Shown here: positions 55,745 to 64,000 of the stretch, in pieces | Numbering within the stretch: the stretch's first letter is position 1 | Layout of the letters: every line of letters begins with the position of its first letter | Assembly (NCBI RefSeq): GCF_015706575.1 | Contig: NW_024037048.1 | Span: forward strand, 13,657,512 to 13,721,511 | Length of the DNA: 64,000 bases | Origin: Patiria miniata | Lineage: Eukaryota > Echinodermata > Asteroidea > Valvatida > Asterinidae | Reading direction: 5' to 3' | Made by a program: the position numbers and the translations under genes | Notes under the pieces: model-generated | Database searches by the model: none | What the model saw: the letters and a program-made list of their open reading frames with translations, nothing else | Told to the model about the DNA's origin: nothing

Positions 55745-58478
55745 ATTACCTCTACGAAAAATATCATCCTGGCCATGATGGTTAGTCTTCTCAATTATCC
55801 CTTCTAAAAAAATATCCTCCAAGCCATAGTCTCCTCAATTATCCCTTCTAAAAATATCCTCCTAGCCATGATGGTTAGTCTCCTCAATGATCTCATCTAA
55901 AAAATATCTTCCAAGCCGTGATGCTTTGTCTGTTCAACAATCTCGTCTAAAAGCCAAGCCATGATGATTACTATCCTAAATTATTATCCATTCTAAAAAA
56001 AAAATTGCTTCCAAGCAGTGATGGTTTGTGCGTTCAATAATTTTCTTCTAAAACAAAAATCCATGATGGTTAGTCTCCTCAATTATCCCTTCTAAAACAA
56101 TATCCTCCAAGCCGTAATGGTTTTTATTTCAATAATCCTTTCCAAAAAATCCTCCTAGCCATGATGTTTAGCCTCCTAAATTTTCCCTTCTAAAATATCC
56201 TCCTTGCCGTGGTGATTAGTCTCCTCAATTATCCCTTCTAAAATATATCATCCAAGCCATGATGGTTTTCATTTCAATAATCTCTTCCAAAAAAAATCCT
56301 CCTTGCAGTGATGATTAGTCTCCACAATAATTATCCCTTTAGAAAAGACCCTCCTATCCATGATGGCTAGTCTCCTTAATGATTATCACATCTAAAACAT
56401 ATCCTCCTTGCCAGGATGATAGTCTCCTGAATTATCCCTTCTAAAAAATATCCTTCTAGCCATGATGGTTTTCATTTCAATAATCCCTTCTAAAAAATAT
56501 CCTCTTAACCGTGATAAGTCACCTCAATTATCCCTGTAAAAAAAACCTCCTAGCCGTGGTGATTAGCCTCCTCAATTATCCCTTTTCAAAAAAATATCCT
56601 CCTAGCAATGATGGTTAATCTCCTCAATGATCACATCTAAAAAAATATCCTCCAAGTCCAGATGATTAGTTTCCTCAATTATCTCTTCTAAAAAATATCC
56701 TCCAAGCCATGATGGTTTGTCTCCTCAATTATCCCTTCTAAAACAATATCCTCCTGGCCATGATGGTTAGTCTCCTTAATTATCCCTTTAAAAAATATCC
56801 TCCATGCCATGTTGCTTTTCATTCAATAATCCCTTCTAAAAAAAATCTTCCTAGCCGTGATGATAAGTCTCCTCATTTAACCCTTCTAAAAATATCCTCC
56901 TAGCCATGATGATTAGTCTTCTCAATTATCACCTTAAAAAATATCCTCCAAGTCATGATGATTAGTGTCTTCAATTATCACATCTTAAAGATAACATCCA
57001 AGCCATGATGGTTTGTCTGTTCATATAATCAATAATAATAATGTTCAATAATCCCTTCTAAAAAGATACCTCCTTGTTATGAGTGTGAGTCTCCGCAATT
57101 ATCCCTTCTAGAAATTATCCTCCAAGCAATTATGGTTAGTCTCCTCAATTATCACATCTAAAAATTAACTTCCAAGCCGTGATGGTTGGTCTGTTCAATA
57201 ATCTCGTCTGAAAAATATTCTCCAAGCCGTGATGTTTTTTATTTCAATAAGCCCTTCTAAATAAAAATATCCTCCTAGCCATGATGAGAAGTCTCCTCAA
57301 TTAATCCTTCTCAAAAATCTCCTCGTCTCCTCAAAAATCTTCCAAGCCGTGATGGATTGTGTGTTCAATAACCTCTTCTAAAAATAACCTCCTAGCCATG
57401 ATGGTTTGTCTCCTCATTTGTCCCTTCTAAACATATCCTCCTAGCCATGATGGTTAGTCTCCTCAATTATCCCTTCTAAAAATATCGTACAAGCCGTGAT
57501 GATAAGTCTCCTCGATTATCCCTTCTCAAAAAATATCTTCCAAGCCGTGATGGAAAGTGTGTTCAATAATCTCTTCTAAAACATATCCTCCAAGTCAAGA
57601 TGATTAGTCTCCTCAATTATCCCTTCAAAAAACTATCCTCCGAGCCATGATGGTTTTCATTCAATAATCCCTCTGAAAAATATCCTCCTAACCGTGATGA
57701 ATAGTCTCCTTAATTATCCCTTCTAAAAAATATCCTCCAAGCAATGATAGTTAGTCTCCTCCATTATCCCTTCAAAAATATCTTCCAAGCCGTGATGATT
57801 AGTCTTCTCAATTATCCCTTCCTTCTAAAACATATCATCCAATCCATGATGTTTTTCATTTCAATAATCCCTTCTACAAATATCCTCCCAGCCGTGATTA
57901 TTAGCCTCCTCAATTAGCCCTTTAAAAAATATCCTCGTAGCCATGATGATTAGTCTCCTCATTTAGCACTTCTAAAAAATATCCTCCTAGCCATGAGGGT
58001 TAGTCCCCTCAATGATCACATCTAAAAAAATATCTTCCAAGCCTTGATGGTTTGTCTGTACAATAATCTCGTCTAAAAAATATCCTCTAACCATGACAGT
58101 TTTTAATTTAATAATCCCTTCTAAAAAATATCCTCCTAGCCGTGATGATAAGTCTCCTAAATTATCCCTTCTAAAAACAATATCTTCCAAGCCGAGATCG
58201 ATTGTGTGTTCAATAATCTCTTCTACAAAAATATCCTCCAAGCAATGATTGTTTTTATTTTAATAATCCCCTCTAAAAATCCTCCTGGCCATGATGGTTT
58301 GTCTCCTCAATTATCCCTTCTAAAACAATATCCTCCTGGCCATGATGGTTAATCTCCTCAATTATCCCTTCTAAAAATATCCTCTAAGCCATGATGATTA
58401 GTCTTTTCAATTATCCTTTCAAAAAAATATTCTCCTAACCATGATTGTTTTCATTCAATAATCCCTTCTAAAAAAATC
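55745..58478 (-). repeat. ~51-bp minisatellite, array 3, inverted
   Basis: More than 50 diverged units of the reverse complement of arrays 1 and 2 (CCATGATGGTTAGTCTCCTC, AATTATCCCTTCTAAAAAAT, ATCCTCC). It lies in block B copy 2 exactly where copy 1 has intron and a TIR element, with no matching array in block B copy 1. Confidence 0.9.
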
Positions 58479-58950
58479 GTATAGAACTCCGCCTGGAACA
58501 CACCTTTTTGAACCGTAGCCTTTTTGTTCGTGGTCTTTGAATCATGCGATTCAGTTTCAAATTCTCCCTATTATAACTAACTTCGTTCGATGACGTCACA
58601 ATGCTGAATTGTCGGAAAGACGTTTATGGTAATTCAAAGAATATCTACGGCTGCAGACCAGCAAATAAACTGCCATGGACCTCAGTGATAAATACCCCCA
58701 CTTGTAAAGATCAGGACAAATACTCACAACTCTCCTAGGTGTTTGAGACACCCATCAAATTACAGCTTATTTCATCATCTTTCATTGTCTGTTCAATTTT
58801 TGCGGTAAAATCCGATGACCTTTTTGGGATAAAAATTCCATCCAACGATGATGACCCTGTAGTCCTGTAGCCCATCGCCCAAGGCACAATCTGCCACTTC
58901 ACAAAACACAGAACACTCAGGTTTATTAGGACAAAAGATATTGCTCAAAC

Positions 58951-59112
58951 AGGGGCGGATCCTGGAATTTTTGCAGGGGGAGGGTCAGGCTCCTAAAAAA
59001 TTAACAAATTGTTGTGACAGGCGAACGGGTAATATTTTGTGTGCATGTTTCACAGCGGGGGCGGGGGGGGGGGGGGGTCGGCCCCCCTCCCCACCCTCTG
59101 GATCCGCGCCTG
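58951..59112. mobile_element. Small GGCGGATCC-type TIR element, copy 2
   Basis: Homologue of 17762-17922 with ends CAGGGGCGGATCC and GGATCCGCGCCTG. Confidence 0.62.
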
Positions 59113-59164
59113 TCAAAATATTTTGTCAAATTTTGACCTGAAATGCTTGTAATTTGATGTATGA

Positions 59165-59475
59165 TGACGTCATGACGACGTCACTAAAATATCCACATCT
59201 TCACACTAAGGTTCATGTTCATATCAGGTTTCGTCTTTCTGCAACTTCGTTTTGCATTTTAAATTCACCTAAATTTGACCTACCAGTAACCCCGGAAGGA
59301 AAGGTTAGACGACTTTACCTTCGAATATCAAAAATGTTTATCAATCAATAGTCAATCAGATTTCAAAGTGTGAACATGATTGTTCATTTTGTTAATGAGG
59401 TTTTGCAGTGAAATTGCTTGTAATTAAATACCCGATGACGTCATTACGACGTCAGAGTATAAAAAGGTATACCTC
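59165..59475 (+). promoter_or_regulatory. CRE cluster with TATA box, copy 2
   Basis: TGACGTCA at 59165-59172 and 59436-59443, a variant CGACGTCA at about 59447, and TATAAAAA at 59458-59465 followed by the GGTATACC palindrome. The spacing CRE-CRE-TATA resembles a compact promoter. Confidence 0.42.
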
Positions 59476-59554
59476 TGAGTCAGTGTTGATGTTTGTTAAA
59501 GGTTTGAAGTCTGTACTGTTCAGAAGAAAAGTCGCAGATAATTATTGTCAGAAA

Positions 59555-59582
59555 AAAAAACAAGAAAGAAAGAAAGAAAGAC
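59555..59582 (+). repeat. (GAAA)n microsatellite, copy 2
   Basis: AAAAAAAAACAA followed by GAAA units. Confidence 0.88.
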
Positions 59583-61912
59583 ATTTCTTAACATTTCCAA
59601 ACAATGATCGGGTAGTACCCGATCACCCAAATATATCAGGGTTTTGTTGTTCGGAATGAGGAATTCCTGTCTGACATTATTTCCGCCTCTACTTTCATTT
59701 CGCACGCTTCAAACTAAATTATTGTTCACATACTGACTGGTTTAGTTTTTGATAAAGTTGAAATCTTGTCACTATAATGGATAGCACACTGTACATTCAC
59801 GGAAAGTTGTATTGTCAAAACAATGGCTATCAGGTAGGACTTTTTTCTAGTCATATCTGATTGCAGTATTTTGAAGAGTTTAAAACATCAAGTTCCCTGC
59901 TGATTTCAGAATAGTTTCAACTGATTGTGATTAATGCTTAAACAAATTCACGCACTTTTAATACTTTAAAAAATATGTCTTTCTTTGGTTTACAGAAGAC
60001 ATATTGTGAAAGCTCCATTCTTTAAAAATAACCTCACCCATAAAATCAGTATGATCAACCACCCCTTATTTTCTTCCTCATTTTGCCATTTTAATGTTAT
60101 CAATTTAATTTTAAAACACGGAAACTCTGGTTCAATTGTACTCACATTGTTTCCCGGCAATCACTGAAACTAATTCAGGATCAACAGTTATGGGGAAGTT
60201 GGTCACGGAAGAACGTTTATCAGGAAAGCCGGACATCAAAAACATTCCTGTCTTATTGTGTGTTATTGCTCAAGCAGTACCCTTTCAACTTTGCCATTTC
60301 TCTAGAGTTCACCATTCAGCAGGATTAACGAGTCATGAATATAGAGGGCGCAAACGGACCGGATCGTGATATGATGCGCACAGTTTTAGACCAGTTCAAA
60401 TTGCTTTATTTAACTGGATGAATTTGTAGAAATCATGTGTAGAGTTGGTGTTTGTACAAATTACTCAGGCTTTCTGTTCGCCTGAAGAGATTGAAGCAAA
60501 AGCTCTCGATGAATTCACTCATGTATTTGCATGTATGGTTCCGCTCAGCATGCCGCTGAGATTCTGTTGGATATTTGGACAAACAGCCATATTGATTTTT
60601 GGCTTATTTTTCGCAAGTTTTTGGTGATTGGTACAGATTTTCACAAATCTGATATATTTTGTGAGACACGTTTCAGTTGACAAACAGATGGTGGCTTACC
60701 AGAGCCAAACCGGTGCGCTGATTTCCCATCCGGAAAATAAATCTTTATGTAACGACTGTAACTTGATTTCGGTAGTCCAGCTGTAATGTTTGCGCCCCTA
60801 CTTCCTTGGTATGAGATCGATTTTCCTCATTAATGCAGAAACTGTATGCTCATTGTGATTCCTATAACTACAAGTTCAAGCAACCTTGAACCAGTTAGAG
60901 GAACATAGGATCAATTGCTCACAATCTTAAGTATAATGCAGCACAACTAACTTTTGAACTTTAAGCTTAGTTGATGCTTTACATTTGACCAAAACAGATA
61001 AATTAAAGGGATTATTTGTTTGGTTCTTGTCACTGAATTTCGTTGCTAACACACTTTAATAGTCTGCCCACCGGCACACTATTTCGAAAACGTCTTCAGT
61101 TTTTTAAAGACGATATATCTTGTCTGATATAACACTATACATACACGAAATAATTCAGTGTCAAAAACAAAGTTGTTCAGATTCGACTAGTTTTGAATCA
61201 AATTTTGGATGCATTTTTTTAAAGAGCTCATTACTTCAAGTTCCCTGCTGTGATTCAGAATACTTGAAATTTATCGGGATTCGTACTTATTCAAAATAAT
61301 TCACGTACTTGTAATAGTTCAGGTAAAAAATTACTGCGTTAACATTTTGGTTTAAAGAAAACAATCTTGCGAATGTTCGACTCTTTAACCTAAACAGTAT
61401 ATAGGTATGATCAACCACCCCCTTATTTTCTGCCACGTTTTTTCCCTGTTTAATTTATCATTTTAATTTTTAAAAATGAAATCCTGATTCGATGTACTCA
61501 CATTGTATTCCGGCAATCACTCAAACTAATTCAGGATGAAGAGTTATGGGAAGTTGGTCACGGAAGAACGTTCCTCAGGAAATCCGGACAACTCAAACAT
61601 GCCTGTCGTATGATAACTTGTGTGATCAGTAAGGTGGATACATGTATTCTCAGTACCTTTTGAACTTTTTTGTTAAACTGTATCATTTCGCTAGAGTTCA
61701 CAGTGCGCCATTCCGGTTTGATCACCAAACATTCAAGCATTGCAGGATGAACGTGTCACTGAATATAGAGGGCGCGAATACAAACGGACCGGATCGTGAT
61801 GATGCTCACAGTTTTATTCAAGTTCAAATTGCTTTATCTAGTTGGATTCATTTGTAGCAATCATGTACAGCGTTGATGTCTGTGCACATTATTCGTCCCT
61901 TCTGTTCCCTGT

Positions 61913-62100
61913 CAAGAGCGGATCCAGAACACAATTTTTTGGGGGTAGCCTCAAAAACTTTTGGTCCCCCAAAAAGTGGGCCAAAAAATACTGAGTGGGG
62001 TTCAGGGCCCGGTTCAAGGGTCCCGAATGTTTTTTTTATTATTATTGCTCTGTGGTACGATCTGAGGCAATTTCTGACCACTCTAACCAACTTTTTTTTG
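61913..62100. mobile_element. GGCGGATCC-type TIR element, copy 2, incomplete
   Basis: Left end CAAGAGCGGATCCAG and the GGGTAGCC phrase match 20745 onward; the poly-G part and right end are missing. Confidence 0.5.
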
Positions 62101-63030
62101 AGTACAGAGATAATGAAAAAAAATATGGGACAGTATTCAGATAACAAACAGATGGTGGCTGATGCTAATAGCCAAACCGATGCGCTGATTTCCGATCCGG
62201 AAAATAAATCTTTATATCGACCGTAACTTGGCTGCAGTGTCCACCTGTAATATTTCCGCTATACTTCCTTGGTATGAGATCGATTTTCCTTGATAATACA
62301 GAAAATGCATGCTCATTGTCATTCCTACAATCTCAAATGCAAGCATTTTCGAAAACATTGGATCATTTGCTTTTGATGCATTTTTTTCATGAGAGCAACA
62401 AAATGGCTTAAAAACCTAAGAAGGTCGCAACTAACCTGTTGAAGTTTCAGCTCAGTGGATACTGTCACTGAGAAAAAAACAGAGAAAACGTATGCACTAT
62501 TTTGTTGGATCACGTAACTTGATTCCGTGCTTTAAAACACCTTAACTATTTTTTTTTAATTTTAAAAACACCTGCAAAGTTTTCAACCGATATATCAGGC
62601 GAAATACTTTCACCGGGTATTTGATTCCAGTCTTATCTTCACTCTCAGCATTGCAAGGTTTCTGTCATTAAATGTACTTTTCCGGGCAATTGCAAATGAT
62701 CCTACGAGGCCTTAAATTCTTTTTACATACAGATTTCTCTCAGAAAATCTGGGCATTTGTTTTGGCAGTTACTGCGTTTGATTCGAAAATATTAAATCCT
62801 TCAAAGAAGACATGAATATTGTTGCTCGTGCGTGGGTCTGTTCAGGGCCGTTGCATGCAGGACGCATTCCGCTTAAAAAATGTATTATCAATCCAGATCA
62901 CATTTCGCCCGACAGAGATTTTGATCTGGGGGTGTTTTACTTGTGAAATTCAGCTATGCCTCCCCCAACAGCCCCCAAGATATCTCCCAGCGGATTTTCA
63001 ATGACTCATTTTCGTTGGTATTATTTCCAG

Positions 63031-63092
63031 CTCGCAATGTGCTGAGTGTTGAGGATTCCCTTCGTGATAGAATTCAAGAACGTTACATCGAG
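63031..63092 (+). other. Candidate ~60-nt exon, type 3, block B copy 2
   Basis: Homologue of 22142-22203 with both splice sites kept. It is the last exon-like piece before the window ends. Confidence 0.48.
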
Positions 63093-64000
63093 GTGAGTGT
63101 CTGTTATTTGACATTTTCCTCACTCAATCATCAAAACAAAGCAGTGATTTTGGTGGAAAACTGTATTTTTTTCTCCATATTTATACATCTTTTGGTCAAA
63201 ATTTTAACAGAAAACATCGCTCGAGTGATATTCCCTCCCTATAACACCCACCGTAGAACTGTGCCCGACATTTTGGCCTGCAGTCTTTGCAAATTCCTCG
63301 TTAAACTCATCAGGGTGCCTCGAACTTATAGCGGAAACACGCTGAAATTTCATTCACATTTTTTTTGGCAGGTACATGAGTTGGCAAAAAAAGAGAACTA
63401 AGATGAAAACAAATATTGATCACACCAATATTTAGTTGCTGTGTAATCATATTCTTTGGAATTTGTCTTCTTTTATTTATTTTTTAAATCGGAATTGTGT
63501 TCGCAACCGTTGTCCTATTTTTTTCTTGATTTGTTCATCACTTTGTAATTCGTTTGTGATTGTTTATCAACTTCGGGAATCATAACATATAGGTTTTCCC
63601 GTCCAATTTCGCAACTTGTTCGTCCAATCTGAGAGACTGTTCATTACATTGAAAAAAGGTCGCATTTAGCGCATTCGATTTTTTAAAAATATTTTACACC
63701 CACCAAAGCGTGAAGGCAACTTTTTCGTGCAAAAGAAAAACCGTTTCTTTTGTTGGTTTTCGATTTTGCACTCAGTGTCGGCGAATTTGTAAGAGGAAGT
63801 ATTCATTTTCAACGAAAGTGCAATGGAATAAGGAGTCCATTTAATTTGCAATTCGCAATTCGCCAATCGTATTGGCCATAAAAAAAAATCAAATTTATAT
63901 GATTTTTCATTTTTTTTTTACTTCCAAAGAGTGATTACAACAATTAACAAAGTAATCACTTAATTGTTCTTACATAAAAATCTGTATTTTGACATAGTAT

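Larger units (their letters stand above)
53530..64000. repeat. Segmental duplication block B, copy 2 (runs off window)
   Basis: Second copy of block B. It contains the same promoter-like region and first exon (to 54014), the second exon-like piece (55557-55617), the CRE-rich segment near 59.17-59.46 kb and the third exon-like piece (63031-63092). It is still homologous to copy 1 (up to about 23460) at the last base. Because copy 1 leads within 1.5 kb to a C1q coding exon, this copy should lead to a paralogous C1q exon just beyond the window. Confidence 0.85.

Overview
This is a eukaryotic, AT-rich, repeat-dense window from an invertebrate animal. The exon structure (endophilin exons cut at the same codons as in vertebrates), secreted collagen/C1q genes, tRNA-derived SINEs, a Penelope-like element and many fold-back elements point to a marine deuterostome. 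I lean to an echinoderm, with amphioxus or a hemichordate possible; the sequence alone does not settle it. Most open frames here are chance frames in introns and repeats. Three gene families can be supported.

Layout. Bases 1-12172 return at 27024-43595 with a few percent divergence plus insertions (block A and its copy). Bases ~14290-23460 return at ~53530-64000 (block B and its copy); the right part of B is nearly identical to its copy, the left part clearly more diverged. Between B and the A copy lies one complete gene, a secreted collagen-like C1q-domain protein with its coding part in one exon (24944-25738). The order is A, B, C1q, A-copy, spacer with satellites, B-copy, so the window shows most of two rounds of a tandem segmental duplication. 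A second C1q gene is predicted about 1.5-2.5 kb beyond the right edge. An alternative is that two haplotypes of a very heterozygous animal were joined in assembly.

Block A, minus strand, carries (i) four consecutive BAR-domain exons of endophilin A, one of them duplicated with one member frameshifted, and (ii) downstream a set of broken exons of an SLC12 cation-chloride cotransporter of NKCC/NCC type. The SLC12 C-terminal exon exists six times, always with the same in-frame stop. Five further exon-like pieces are fusions of two different SLC12 exons. All are bracketed by long poly-G or poly-C runs. A ~51-bp minisatellite lies among them and recurs in the opposite orientation in the B copy.

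Block B, plus strand, begins with a promoter-like region and a first exon, then ~60-nt exon-like pieces inside tandemly duplicated intron sequence, leading to the C1q coding exon. Differences between the copies act as natural empty sites for several mobile elements: a 481-bp TA-flanked element, a TTA-flanked element and a Penelope-like element with a 14-bp target duplication. The stretch 43.6-53.5 kb holds no gene I can recognise; it contains a TTAA-flanked element, a perfect-looking long palindrome, a SINE, a ~225-bp satellite and older degenerate repeats.
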